Origin: Nocardioides luti
GTDB taxonomy: Bacteria; Actinomycetota; Actinomycetes; Propionibacteriales; Nocardioidaceae
DNA: 64,000 nt
Direction of reading: 5' to 3'
Assembly: GCF_014212315.1 (NCBI RefSeq)
Contig: NZ_JACKXE010000001.1
Coordinates: forward strand, 2,108,001 to 2,172,000
Shown here: in pieces, positions 27,922 through 36,422 of the stretch
Layout of the letters: the number at the start of each line of letters is the position of its first letter
Position numbering within the stretch: position 1 is the first letter of the stretch
Program-made: the position numbers and the translations under genes
Notes under the pieces: model-generated
Databases searched by the model: none
Told to the model about the DNA's origin: nothing
Seen by the model: only the letters and a program-made list of their open reading frames with translations

Positions 27922-28962
27922 TCAGGTGGTCGGGGTGTAGCCCGGGCGCCCCGAGGCGTCCCACTCCTCCCAGAACGAGGTGAACTCCTCGCCGAGGAAC
28001 GGGTCGCCGCCGGTCATCGCGATCCCGCCGCGACGCACCGTCCAGTCCCACGGCGCCAGCGCCTGCCCCGCGGCGAGGTGCCGCCGGGCCGCGTCGGTGC
28101 GGCCGGCGCGCTGGAGGTACGCCGCCACGCGGCGCTCCGCGAGGGCCCGCTGCTCGTCGTCGGTCCGCGTGGGCGGCGGCTGGGCGGCGCTCGCGGGGAG
28201 CCGGCCCTCGCGGACCCAGGCCCGCAGCAGGTCGTGGTGCTGGCGGCTGTCGATCAACGTGAAGTCGACGAACTGGTCGTCGCCCGGCGCGATCGTGGGC
28301 GGCTTCACCACGTTGTCGTCCTCGTCGACCCACACGACCGAGGGGACGTTGGTGATCCCGAACCGCTCGGCGGTCACGTGGGCGGTGTCGATGCCGACGG
28401 GGTAGGACGGCCCGGACTCCCCCACCGCCTCGATCCACGGCCGGGAGTCCTCGGGGCTGGCGTCGAGGGCGACCGAGAACAGCCGGAGGCCCTGATCCGC
28501 GAGCTCGTCCTGCACCTGCTGCCAGCCGGCCAGCTCGTGGCGGCACCCGCACCAGGACGCCCAGGTGACGAGCACCCGCTTGGAGCCCGAGAGGTCGTCG
28601 AACGAGACCGGGTTCCCGTCGACGTCCGGCAGGGTCAGCGAGGGAGCCTTGCCGTCGGCCAGCTCGCGGGAGCGCACCGCGGCGGACGGCGCCAGCGCGG
28701 CCACGCCCTCCTCCGGGTCGTGGACGAGCAGCAGCCCGAGCGCCTCGGTCCAGGCGGCGAGGTCGATCCCGCCCGGGTGGTCGGGGTCGGTGAGGGTGCG
28801 GCCCAGGAGCGGGACGCAGACGTCGCCCCGGCACAGCCCGACCGGCTTGAGGTCCCAGCCCGTGGCCGTGGCCAGGCCGGCGGCGTCGACGTACCCCTCC
28901 GGCGCGCCGTCGGGCGCGGCGAGGTCGTGCTCGCGGCCGTCGACGTCGATGAGGGTCAGCAT
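27922..28962 (-). CDS. TlpA/ResA-like thioredoxin-fold protein
   Basis: The 346-residue cytosolic protein has an N-terminal ~105-residue region (DGREHDLAAPDG, CRGDVCVPL). A redoxin domain at about 108-235 reads APSLTLPDVDGNPVSFDDLSG, then WASWCGCRHEL, with the cis-Pro loop TNVPSVVW. A helical C-terminal part follows (LAERRVAAYLQRAGRTDAARRH). The active site is C-G-C rather than CxxC, so disulfide chemistry may differ from normal TlpA. There is no signal peptide, unlike most ResA/TlpA proteins. It is divergent from a flavoprotein gene with a KstR-type site between them. Confidence 0.8.
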   Translation of the reverse strand: MLTLIDVDGREHDLAAPDGAPEGYVDAAGLATATGWDLKPVGLCRGDVCVPLLGRTLTDPDHPGGIDLAAWTEALGLLLVHDPEEGVAALAPSAAVRSRELADGKAPSLTLPDVDGNPVSFDDLSGSKRVLVTWASWCGCRHELAGWQQVQDELADQGLRLFSVALDASPEDSRPWIEAVGESGPSYPVGIDTAHVTAERFGITNVPSVVWVDEDDNVVKPPTIAPGDDQFVDFTLIDSRQHHDLLRAWVREGRLPASAAQPPPTRTDDEQRALAERRVAAYLQRAGRTDAARRHLAAGQALAPWDWTVRRGGIAMTGGDPFLGEEFTSFWEEWDASGRPGYTPTT

Positions 28963-28984
28963 GCGTCCGAGGATCGCACGAAAC

Positions 28985-28998
28985 TGAAACTTGTTCTA
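28985..28998 (+). promoter_or_regulatory. KstR-type operator
   Basis: TGAAACTTGTTCTA fits TNNAACNNGTTNNA exactly. That is the 14-bp site I recall for the steroid-catabolism repressor KstR. It overlaps the TAGATT -10 element (28997-29002) of the flavoprotein gene, so a bound repressor would block transcription. The match is seen; the identity of the regulator is inferred. Confidence 0.55.
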
Positions 28999-29008
28999 GA
29001 TTTGGCCC

Positions 29009-30520
29009 ATGACCTCCGCGACGTCCGGCACCACCGTCCCCGAGGTCCTCGACGCCTCGTCGCTGAGCGGGGCGCCGGCGTACGACGTGGTCGTCGTCGG
29101 CTTCGGGATCGCCGGCGGCTGCGCGGCGCTCGAGGCGGCGCGGGCCGGCGCGCGGGTGCTGCTGCTGGAGCGGGCCGCGGTGCACGGCGGGACGTCGAGC
29201 ATGTCCGGCGGCCACTTCTACCTCGGCGGCGGGACCGCCGTGCAGCGGGCGACCGGGCACGGGGACTCGGCCGACGCGATGTACGACTACCTCCTCGCCA
29301 CGTCGAAGGACCCCGAGCCGGACAAGATCCGCGCGTACTGCGACGGGTCCGTCGAGCACTTCGACTGGCTGGAGTCGCTGGGCTTCGCGTTCGAGCGGTC
29401 GTACTACCCGGAGAAGGCGGTGATCCAGCCCGGCACCGAGGGGCTGATGTTCACCGGCAACGAGAAGGTCTGGCCCTACCGCGACCGGGCCGTCCCGGCA
29501 CCGCGCGGCCACAAGGTGCCGGTGCCCGGCGACACCGAGGGCACCCGGCTGGTCATGGACCTGCTGCGGGCGCGGGTCGAGGAGGCCGGCGTCGAGGTGC
29601 GCTACGAGACCGGGGCGACGAACCTCGTGGTGGACGGGGGACCGGCGGACGGAGCCCCCGACGGCGGCCGGGTGGTGGGCGTCGCCTGGCGGTGCTTCCA
29701 GGAGACGGGCGTCGTGGCCGCGTCGGCCGTGGTGGTCGCGGCCGGGGGCTTCGTGATGAACGCCGACATGGTCGCCGAGCACACCCCGGCACTCGGGGCG
29801 AAGCTGTTCACCCTCGGGTCGACGTACGACGACGGGCTGGGCATCCGGCTCGGCGCCTCGGTCGGCGCGGAGCTGCGGCACATGGACGAGCCGTTCATCA
29901 CGGCGCCGTTCTACCCGCCGTCGGTGCTGGTGACCGGGGTGCTCGTGAACAAGCGCGGCGAGCGGTTCGTCGCCGAGGACAGCTACCACGCCCGCACGTC
30001 GGCGCACGTGCTCGCGCAGCCCGACCACGCGGCGTACCTCATCGTCGACAGCGAGCACGTCGAGCACCCGAAGATGCCGCTGGTGCCGTTCGTCGACGGC
30101 TACGAGACCGTCGCCGAGATGGAGTCCGGGCTCGGGCTGCCACCGGGGTCGCTCGCGGCGACGCTCGCGCGCTACGACGAGCACGCCGCCCGGGGCGAGG
30201 ACCCCGACTTCCACAAGCACCCCGACTGGCTCGCGACGCAGTCGGTCGGGCCGTGGGGGGTCTACGACCTGACGCTCGGGACCGCGCTGTACGCCGGCTT
30301 CACCCTCGGCGGCATACGCGTCACCGTCGACGGCGAGGTCCAGCGCCCCGACGGCTCCGTCGTCCCCGGGCTGTACGCCGCCGGCGCCTGCGCCTCCAAC
30401 CTCGCCCAGGACGGGGCCGGCTACTGCTCCGGCACGCAGCTCGGAGAGGGGTCGTTCTTCGGGCGGCGGGCGGGTGTGGCAGCGGCGGGGAGTCGGGAAG
30501 TTTCACCGGGTACCCGGTGA
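29009..30520 (+). CDS. FAD-dependent oxidoreductase of the fumarate reductase/3-ketosteroid dehydrogenase family
   Basis: The 503-residue protein opens with a Rossmann FAD site (VVVVGFGIAGGCAALEAARAGARVLLLER, within residues ~27-56). It has HGGTSSMSGGHFYLGGG typical of KSTD-like flavoproteins and ends with GLYAAGACASN...GYCSGTQLGEGSFFGRRAG. The family includes 3-ketosteroid delta-1-dehydrogenases and fumarate reductase flavoproteins. The upstream KstR-type site favours a steroid or related substrate, but this is inference. The ATG lies six bases after TAGATT with no ribosome site. The stop codon falls inside a perfect 26-bp palindrome. Confidence 0.85.
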   Translation: MTSATSGTTVPEVLDASSLSGAPAYDVVVVGFGIAGGCAALEAARAGARVLLLERAAVHGGTSSMSGGHFYLGGGTAVQRATGHGDSADAMYDYLLATSKDPEPDKIRAYCDGSVEHFDWLESLGFAFERSYYPEKAVIQPGTEGLMFTGNEKVWPYRDRAVPAPRGHKVPVPGDTEGTRLVMDLLRARVEEAGVEVRYETGATNLVVDGGPADGAPDGGRVVGVAWRCFQETGVVAASAVVVAAGGFVMNADMVAEHTPALGAKLFTLGSTYDDGLGIRLGASVGAELRHMDEPFITAPFYPPSVLVTGVLVNKRGERFVAEDSYHARTSAHVLAQPDHAAYLIVDSEHVEHPKMPLVPFVDGYETVAEMESGLGLPPGSLAATLARYDEHAARGEDPDFHKHPDWLATQSVGPWGVYDLTLGTALYAGFTLGGIRVTVDGEVQRPDGSVVPGLYAAGACASNLAQDGAGYCSGTQLGEGSFFGRRAGVAAAGSREVSPGTR

Positions 30521-30524
30521 AACT
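30499..30524. repeat. Perfect 26-bp palindrome at the flavoprotein stop
   Basis: Bases 30499-30524 read the same on both strands (core CACCGGGTACCCGGTG). The TGA of the flavoprotein gene is inside the right arm. It may act as a terminator, and it shares the GTTTCACCGG core with the palindromes downstream. Confidence 0.75.
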
Positions 30525-30572
30525 GGCGCTCCTGTCATGGAACTCCGTGACACAAGCGCCAGTTCCATGACA
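30521..30572. repeat. Two interlocking inverted repeats
   Basis: AACTGGCGCT (30521-30530) pairs with AGCGCCAGTT (30555-30564). TGTCATGGAACT (30533-30544) pairs with AGTTCCATGACA (30561-30572). The two stems share 30561-30564, so they are mutually exclusive. Confidence 0.65.
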
Positions 30573-30600
30573 CCAGCTCGGCGGTGGCGCGGCACGCTGC

Positions 30601-30739
30601 GGGAGTTTCATCGGTCGACCGACGAAACCCGCGCCGGGACGGCGAAGCTTCACCCGACCACCGGGAGTTCCACCGGTCGACCGACAAAACTCCCCCACCC
30701 GCCCACCGGGAGTTTCACCGGCCGACCGACGAAACTCCC
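30601..30739. repeat. Cluster of three related ~32-bp palindromes
   Basis: Near-palindromes at 30601-30630, 30663-30694 and 30708-30739 share the frame GGGAGTTTCACCGGTCGACC...GAAACTCCC with a few changes in each. A degenerate half-copy (CTTCACCCGACCACC) lies near 30648-30662. No gene is present between 30521 and 30767. The cluster looks like a REP-type array. Confidence 0.7.
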
Positions 30740-30767
30740 CCACCCCGCCCGCCCGTAGGGTCGCCCC

Positions 30768-31946
30768 ATGAACCGGCTCCAGGTCGCGACCCGCGCCAAC
30801 GTGCCGCCGTTCCACGTGATGGACCTGCTCGCCGCGGCGACCGAGCGGCAGCGCACCCACGGGGACCTGCTCAACCTGTTGGCGGGCCAGCCGAGCACGG
30901 GCGCGCCGGGGCCGGTCCGCGACGAGGCGATCCGGCTGCTGAACAGCGGCGACCCCCTCGGCTACACGCCCGCCGCCGGCATCCGGGAGCTCCGCGAGGC
31001 GATCGCGGGCCACCACCGGCGCGCGCACGGGGTCGAGGTGAGCGCGGACGAGGTGGTGGTGACGACGGGCAGCAGCGGGGGGTTCCTGCTGGCGTTCCTC
31101 GCGGCGTTCGAGGTGGGCGACCGGGTGGCGATGGCCCGCCCCGGCTACCCCTGCTACCGCAACGTGCTGACCGCGCTGGGCTGCGAGGTCGTCGAGATCC
31201 CGACCGGCCCGGAGACCCGCTTCCAGCCGACCGTCGAGCAGGTCGCGGCGCTCGGCGACATCCGGGGCCTCGTCGTCGCCAGCCCCGCGAACCCGACCGG
31301 CACGATGCTGCTGCCGAGCGAGCTGGCCGCGCTCGCGGCGTACTGCGAGGAGCACGGCATCCAGCTGATCTCCGACGAGATCTACCACGGCATCGAGTAC
31401 GCCCCCCTCGACGGCCACGCCCCCCTCGCCCGCAGCGCCTGGGAGACCAGCCGCGAGGCCGTCGTCTTCTCCAGCTTCTCGAAGTACTTCTCCATGACCG
31501 GCTGGCGGATCGGCTGGATGCTCGTCCCCGACCGGCTGCGCCGCGCCGTCGACGTCCTCACCGGCAACTTCACGATCTGCCCGCCCGTGATCGCGCAGCG
31601 GGCCTGCCTCGCGGCGTTCGACGACGCGTCATACGCCGAGCTCGACGGCCACGTCGAGCGGTACGCCGCCAACCGCCGCCTCCTGCTCGACGGGCTGCCC
31701 CGCCTCGGGATCACCGAGCTGGCGCCGGCCGACGGCGCGTTCTACGTCTACGCCGACGTCGGGCACCTCACGGACGACACGATGGCCTTCTCCCACGACC
31801 TGCTCGCCCGCACCGGCGTCGGCGTCGCGCCGGGCATCGACTTCGACACCGCGCACGGCGGTCGCTCGATCCGGCTCAGCTTCGCCGGCCCGGGCGCCGA
31901 CATCGAGCGCGCCCTGGACCGTCTGTCCACAGCCCTCACGCCCTGA
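30768..31946 (+). CDS. PLP-dependent class I/II aminotransferase
   Basis: The 392-residue protein is an AspC-type fold I aminotransferase. It has YTPAAGIRELREAIA near residue 65, SPANPTG near residue 168, SDEIYHGIEY near 203, and the PLP-lysine in SSFSKYFSMTGWRIGW near residue 237. The C-terminal Arg motif is RSIRLSFAG. Substrate specificity (aspartate, alanine or aromatic) cannot be read with certainty. The ATG follows TAGGGT by six bases without a ribosome site, predicting a leaderless transcript. It is followed by the first type VII module but probably is not part of it. Confidence 0.9.
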   Translation: MNRLQVATRANVPPFHVMDLLAAATERQRTHGDLLNLLAGQPSTGAPGPVRDEAIRLLNSGDPLGYTPAAGIRELREAIAGHHRRAHGVEVSADEVVVTTGSSGGFLLAFLAAFEVGDRVAMARPGYPCYRNVLTALGCEVVEIPTGPETRFQPTVEQVAALGDIRGLVVASPANPTGTMLLPSELAALAAYCEEHGIQLISDEIYHGIEYAPLDGHAPLARSAWETSREAVVFSSFSKYFSMTGWRIGWMLVPDRLRRAVDVLTGNFTICPPVIAQRACLAAFDDASYAELDGHVERYAANRRLLLDGLPRLGITELAPADGAFYVYADVGHLTDDTMAFSHDLLARTGVGVAPGIDFDTAHGGRSIRLSFAGPGADIERALDRLSTALTP

Positions 31947-32001
31947 CGTTTCGCGTCCCCCGGTCCGGGCAGGGTTCCTGCAGACGACCCGAGGAGGAGC
32001 G

Positions 32002-32451
32002 ATGTACGGCGACACCAGCGTCATCCGCGCCCTCGCCCGCGACCTGCGCGAGCAGGCCGCCGACATCCGCACCGAGGCCGACCGGCTGGTCGGCCAGGCG
32101 GACGCCGTCCACTGGAAGGGCCTGGCCGCCGACGCGATGCGGCACCGCACCCGCGAGCGGGCCGCGGCCCTGCGCCGCTCGGCCGGCCTGCACGAGGACG
32201 CTGCCGACGCGCTCGACCACCACGCGCACGAGGTCGACCGCCTCAAGGACCTGATCGCCGCCATCGAGCGCAAGGTGCACGGGCTGATCGAGGGCGCGCG
32301 CGACCGGCTGGCCGACCTCGGCCACGGCCTCGTCGACGGGCTCCGCAAGGTCCTGCCCGACGCCGGCGACCAGCTGCTGGACCGCTTCGTGCCCCCGCCG
32401 CCCGGCAACAAGGCCTGGCTCGACGTCGACGTCCCGGGGCTCGGCCGGTGA
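32002..32451 (+). CDS. WXG-type helical protein, module A
   Basis: The 149-residue protein starts MYGDTSVIRALARDLREQ and has W38-K-G40 at the turn between two helices, like WXG100/EspC-type secretion targets. A second helical half and a Pro-rich tail (FVPPPPGNKAWLDVDVPG) follow. The paralogue at 36423 keeps MYGDT, the W-x-G at the same residue number, and the same PPPxxxxxxWLxVxxPG tail. An AGGAGGAG ribosome site precedes the ATG. The next gene starts in GTGA overlap. It is probably a type VII substrate or partner protein. Confidence 0.75.
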   Translation: MYGDTSVIRALARDLREQAADIRTEADRLVGQADAVHWKGLAADAMRHRTRERAAALRRSAGLHEDAADALDHHAHEVDRLKDLIAAIERKVHGLIEGARDRLADLGHGLVDGLRKVLPDAGDQLLDRFVPPPPGNKAWLDVDVPGLGR

Positions 32452-33446
32452 CCCGGGTCTCGATCCGGCTCGACGGCACGCCGGCGCCGTCCCCCGGGCT
32501 GCTCGCGCGCGTGCCGCGGCGGGTCCGGCTGTCCCGGCAGGCGGTCGAGGCGCTCGCCGACCGCACCGGCACCCCCCTGCCGTGGTCGGCGTCGGCCACC
32601 GCGGAGCCGTCGCGCACCGAGCGGAGCCTGGGCCCGCAGGTGCCCACGCCCCGCGGCGGCGACGCCGCCACCTCCGACCCCGATCCCCAGCCCGACGCCG
32701 CCACCTCCGACCCCGATCCCCAGCCCGGCGACGGCACCGACCCCGAGGCCGAGCTCCGTGAGGCACGGCTGCTCACCGCCGACGGCCAGCCGCACCCGGA
32801 GGTCGCCGGCGCGCTCGCCGTCTTCGGCGCCCCCGAGGCGCTCGTCGACGTCGACCTCTCCGTGCGCCGCAACCAGGCCGCGAGCGGCTTCGCCCAGGTC
32901 CGCTCGTGGCAGCGGCTGCGCGCCGGGCGGGTCACCACGATGGCCACCGCGGGTGGTGCCGTCGAGCTCGGCTGGTTCGACGACGACCTCTGGCAGGTCG
33001 ACCTGGCGCGCACCGTGACCGTCACCCGGCCGCGCACCACCGCCCGCGCCCCCGAGCAGGTGCTCGACCTGCCGCACGAGCTGCTCCTCGGCTCCGGGGA
33101 GGCGCTCCGGCTGCACCGCGGCGACGTCCTCGCCGAGCTCGTCGCCCGGCACGCGGGCAGCGTCTTCGCCGACGACGGCGACCTGCCCCTGGGCCTCGCC
33201 GGCACCGACGAGCAGGTGCGGCTGCTCAACACCAGCGCGCTGGGCCGCCTGCGCACGGTCGTCTCGGGCCTGGGCCCGACCGGCGCGCGGAAGGTCGGCT
33301 GGGTCAGCTGGCTGCTGTTCCCCGACGGGTGGCGTGCGCTCACGCCGTACTCCTCCGGCGGCGTGGCCCGGGTCCGCATCCACCCCGTCGAGCCGCTGCG
33401 GCTGGGCGTCGACGTGGCCGCCCTCGTGACGGGGGTGCGCGCATGA
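32448..33446 (+). CDS. EspG-like putative type VII chaperone, module A
   Basis: The 332-residue protein has the EspG order of features. The N-terminus has VRLSRQAVEALADRTGTPLPW. A middle ALAVFGAPEALVDVDLSVRR...SWQRLRAGRVTTMA segment is followed by ELGWFDDDLWQVDLAR. The end has VGWVSWLLFPDGWRALTPY. EspG proteins bind cognate PE-PPE substrates in the cytosol and hand them to EccC. Residues ~72-94 contain DAATSDPDPQP twice, from a 33-bp direct duplication at 32661-32726. It overlaps both neighbours by 4 nt. The EspG link is a pattern judgment, not a measured homology. Confidence 0.6.
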   Translation: MTRVSIRLDGTPAPSPGLLARVPRRVRLSRQAVEALADRTGTPLPWSASATAEPSRTERSLGPQVPTPRGGDAATSDPDPQPDAATSDPDPQPGDGTDPEAELREARLLTADGQPHPEVAGALAVFGAPEALVDVDLSVRRNQAASGFAQVRSWQRLRAGRVTTMATAGGAVELGWFDDDLWQVDLARTVTVTRPRTTARAPEQVLDLPHELLLGSGEALRLHRGDVLAELVARHAGSVFADDGDLPLGLAGTDEQVRLLNTSALGRLRTVVSGLGPTGARKVGWVSWLLFPDGWRALTPYSSGGVARVRIHPVEPLRLGVDVAALVTGVRA

Positions 33447-34900
33447 GCACCGAGCCGCACCCGGTCCCGATCACGGGCGTCACCGGCGGGTCCGAGGGCG
33501 TCGAGGCGACGTACGACGCCGTGCTGGCCCTCGCCGCGACGTACGACACCGCCGGCAACCAGATGCGCGACTGGGCCGGGCGCGGCGGCCGGACGCTGAC
33601 CAACGGCGACCTCGTCGAGTCCGCGATCCTCTCCCCGATCAGCTTCGCCGAGGCCGAGGCCTCGGTGATCGCCGCGACGACCGGCCCCGACGGCGTCCTG
33701 GTCGAGTCCCTCGGCTGGGAGACCGACGCGATCCTGATCCGCGTCGTCGTCCGCGTCTTCCGGGAGACCGACGACCTGGCGCACGGCACCTTCGAGGTCG
33801 TCGACTACCTCGTCGGCCGGATGATCGGCTTCACCCTCGTCGTCTCCGCGCCGGCGCTGCTGGCGACGGCCCTGACCGCCGGCCCCGTGGCGTACGTCGT
33901 GTGGCAGCACCTCCCCCCGGCCCTCCAGCAGCAGCTCGAGCGCGACGCGGCCGGCGCCGGCGCGGCCCTCGAGGACTGGCTGGCCGAGCACCCCGAGGTG
34001 CTGCAGCACCTCATCAACGGCGGCGGTGGGCTGCTCGACGGCCTCTGGGACGGCACCACCCCGCTGGTGCCCGGGGGTCCGTTCGGCCTGCCGTCCTTCA
34101 CCCCCGACACGGAGTCGGCGGCCGGCCTGCTCGCGGCGCTCTTCGGCCCGGACGGCGACCCCGTCGTCTCGACGACCGACCTCACGACGCCCAGCGGCGG
34201 CACCCAGCCGGGCAGCCTCGCCGACGTCGTCACCCACCTCGGCGAGACCAACGACCTCGACAACGGCACCATCGAGATCCAGACCATCGACGACGGCCAG
34301 GGGCACGTGCGGCACATCGTCTACCTCCCCGGCACCGACGACCTCACCACGATGCCGTGGACGCAGGACGGCGACGTGCGCGACATGGCCACCAACTACC
34401 TCCTCATCAGTGGCCAGGACAACGCCTACCTCGAGGGCATCCGGCTGGCGATGCAGGAGGCCGGCATCCAGCCCGACGACCCGGTGCTGCTCGCCGGGCA
34501 CTCCCAGGGCGGGATGGAGGCCGCCGCGCTGCTGAGCAACGACAGCGGCTTCCACGTCACCAACGTCGTGACGGCCGGCGCCCCGACCGCGCAGGTCGAC
34601 GGCTTCCCGCCCGGCACGCACGTGCTCTCCCTGGAGAACCAGGGCGACGTCGTGCCGCTGCTCGACGGCGAGGAGAACCCGGACTCGCCCCAGCAGGTGA
34701 CCGTGCACTTCGACGACCAGGGCTCGAGCATCGGCGACAGCCACGGGCTCGACCACTACGCCAACGGCGCCGCCGCGGTCGACGCGTCGACGGACCCCTC
34801 GATCGTCGAGCAGCTGCAGAGCCTGCAGGACAACGGCTACCTCGGCGCGGGCGACGGCAGCGTCTCGAGCCAGGTCTTCGAGATCACCCGCGGCCCCTGA
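33443..34900 (+). CDS. Lipase-fold alpha/beta hydrolase, module A
   Basis: The 485-residue product has a helical N-terminal region (residues ~20-200, with a hydrophobic patch near 125-150) and a C-terminal alpha/beta hydrolase domain. The nucleophile elbow is G352-H-S354-Q-G-G357. The likely acid is D402 (NQGDVVPLL) and the base H434 or H438 (GDSHGLDHY). No classical signal peptide is present, so export would need the type VII route. ATGA overlap couples it to the EspG-like gene. Likely an esterase or lipase acting outside the cell; the substrate is unknown. Confidence 0.75.
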   Translation: MSTEPHPVPITGVTGGSEGVEATYDAVLALAATYDTAGNQMRDWAGRGGRTLTNGDLVESAILSPISFAEAEASVIAATTGPDGVLVESLGWETDAILIRVVVRVFRETDDLAHGTFEVVDYLVGRMIGFTLVVSAPALLATALTAGPVAYVVWQHLPPALQQQLERDAAGAGAALEDWLAEHPEVLQHLINGGGGLLDGLWDGTTPLVPGGPFGLPSFTPDTESAAGLLAALFGPDGDPVVSTTDLTTPSGGTQPGSLADVVTHLGETNDLDNGTIEIQTIDDGQGHVRHIVYLPGTDDLTTMPWTQDGDVRDMATNYLLISGQDNAYLEGIRLAMQEAGIQPDDPVLLAGHSQGGMEAAALLSNDSGFHVTNVVTAGAPTAQVDGFPPGTHVLSLENQGDVVPLLDGEENPDSPQQVTVHFDDQGSSIGDSHGLDHYANGAAAVDASTDPSIVEQLQSLQDNGYLGAGDGSVSSQVFEITRGP

Positions 34901-34942
34901 GCGCCGTACGCCGTCGGCACACCCCGCCGCAGCGGCGTTGCC

Positions 34943-36229
34943 TCAGAGCCCCGCGACGAGGCTCCGCGCGACGAACCCGTTGCGCACCCGCTGGGGGTGG
35001 TCGCCCACCGAGACGGTCCGGGTGACCCGGCCGGTCCGGTAGGAGATCTTCGAGACCTGGTCGGTCCCGCTCCAGGAGATGTAGCAGGTGCGGCCGTTCG
35101 CGCTGGGGGTCACCCAGTACGGCTTGCCGCCCTCCTTCTTCAGCAGCTTGCCGCGCTTGAACGTCCGTGCGTCGACGACCGTGGCGTAGTCCGACATGGT
35201 GCCGGCGACGCAGATCTTCGTGCCGCGCGGGTTCATGGCGATGCCGTGGTGGGCGGAGTCGAGGAGGTACTGCTCGCGCGGGGTGTCCTTGACGAGGTTC
35301 GGCAGGTGCTTGACCCGGACGATCTTCCCGCTGGCGCGGTCCAGCGCCACGAAGCCGTGGAAGAACGACAGCTGGAAGTAGAACGTCTTCTCGTCGGGCG
35401 ACAGCGTCATCGGCCGCACGGCCGTGCTGACCTGTTCCATGCCCCGGTCGTCGAGCGCCTTGCGCAGGTCGTAGCGCCGCTCGATCTTGAACGTCCTGGC
35501 GTTGACGATCTGCAGCACCCGCTCCTGCTTGGTGTCGTCGCCCTCGGGCTGGTCGACGGGGCTGTAGACCATGCCGATGCTCGCGTGCAGGATCCGCCGC
35601 CCGCCGTCGATGAAGACGTTCTCGTGCGGGGAGCCGCCGGAGGGGAACTGGCCGACCTCGCTGCCGTCGCGCACCCGCAGCACGTGCACGACGTTCGCGG
35701 TCGAGGCGCTGACGACCACGCGCTTGCCGTTGGGCGAGATCGCCATGTGGTCGGAGCGGTAGCCCGCGACCGGGAAGCGCCAGAGGATCTTCTTGGTCTC
35801 CAGGCTGATCGCGACCACGTCGGCGAAGGACGGGCGGGACACGATCAGCCGGGTGCCGTCGTTGGAGGAGTACATGTCGTCCACGAACTGGTCGTGGCCC
35901 TCGCCGATCGCCTCGCGGACGGCCAGGAAGTAGGCCAGCCGGTCGGGGTTCGTCGAGATCTCCATCATCCGCTCGTCGTAGTCGGGGATGACGTTGATCC
36001 GGCCGAGGCGCTTGAAGGTGCCGGGGGCGAGCACGTCGGCGGTCCCGTCCCAGTTGTTGCCGACGAAGACCGCGCGACGCACGTCGCCGTCGGGCGTCTG
36101 CCCCTCGACCGCCGTGGCCGGGCCGCCGGTCAGCAGGATCCCGAGCAGCAGGGGCACCAGGCCGGCCAGCACGGCGAGGCCGGCGGTCGGTCGTGCGGCA
36201 CCCCGGCAGGGGGTCGGGACTTGCGACAT
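34943..36229 (-). CDS. Secreted YncE-like beta-propeller protein
   Basis: The 428-residue protein has a signal peptide (residues 1-~40, ending near GGPATAVEG). Repeated blades follow with SPNGKRVVVSAS, SPDEKTFYFQ, NPRGTKICVAG and TPSANGRTCYIS, typical of YVTN/YncE-type propellers. The ATG at 36229 has GAGAGGTGG seven bases upstream. It lies on the opposite strand between the two type VII modules, convergent with module A and divergent from module B. A binding role at the cell surface is plausible. No catalytic signature is seen. Confidence 0.8.
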   Translation of the reverse strand: MSQVPTPCRGAARPTAGLAVLAGLVPLLLGILLTGGPATAVEGQTPDGDVRRAVFVGNNWDGTADVLAPGTFKRLGRINVIPDYDERMMEISTNPDRLAYFLAVREAIGEGHDQFVDDMYSSNDGTRLIVSRPSFADVVAISLETKKILWRFPVAGYRSDHMAISPNGKRVVVSASTANVVHVLRVRDGSEVGQFPSGGSPHENVFIDGGRRILHASIGMVYSPVDQPEGDDTKQERVLQIVNARTFKIERRYDLRKALDDRGMEQVSTAVRPMTLSPDEKTFYFQLSFFHGFVALDRASGKIVRVKHLPNLVKDTPREQYLLDSAHHGIAMNPRGTKICVAGTMSDYATVVDARTFKRGKLLKKEGGKPYWVTPSANGRTCYISWSGTDQVSKISYRTGRVTRTVSVGDHPQRVRNGFVARSLVAGL

Positions 36230-36422
36230 GGGTCCACCTCTCGACGGGCGGCACGGCGCCGCTCCCCCGGGCAACGACCGGGACCACGGCGCGGTTACGG
36301 CGTGTGCCGCCCCGCTCCGGCTCCGGTCGGACCCGGTCTGGTGGGCCCGATTGTGCACCCCCCGGCGTTTCGCGGCACCCGATTGCGGGAAGGGGCCGAG
36401 GACCCCCCGAAGGACGTGAGGC

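Noticed and set aside
30601-30739. Palindrome cluster as a replication origin or integration site
   Set aside because: No DnaA boxes, integrase or duplicated tRNA end is present, so a REP-type repeat cluster is the simpler reading.
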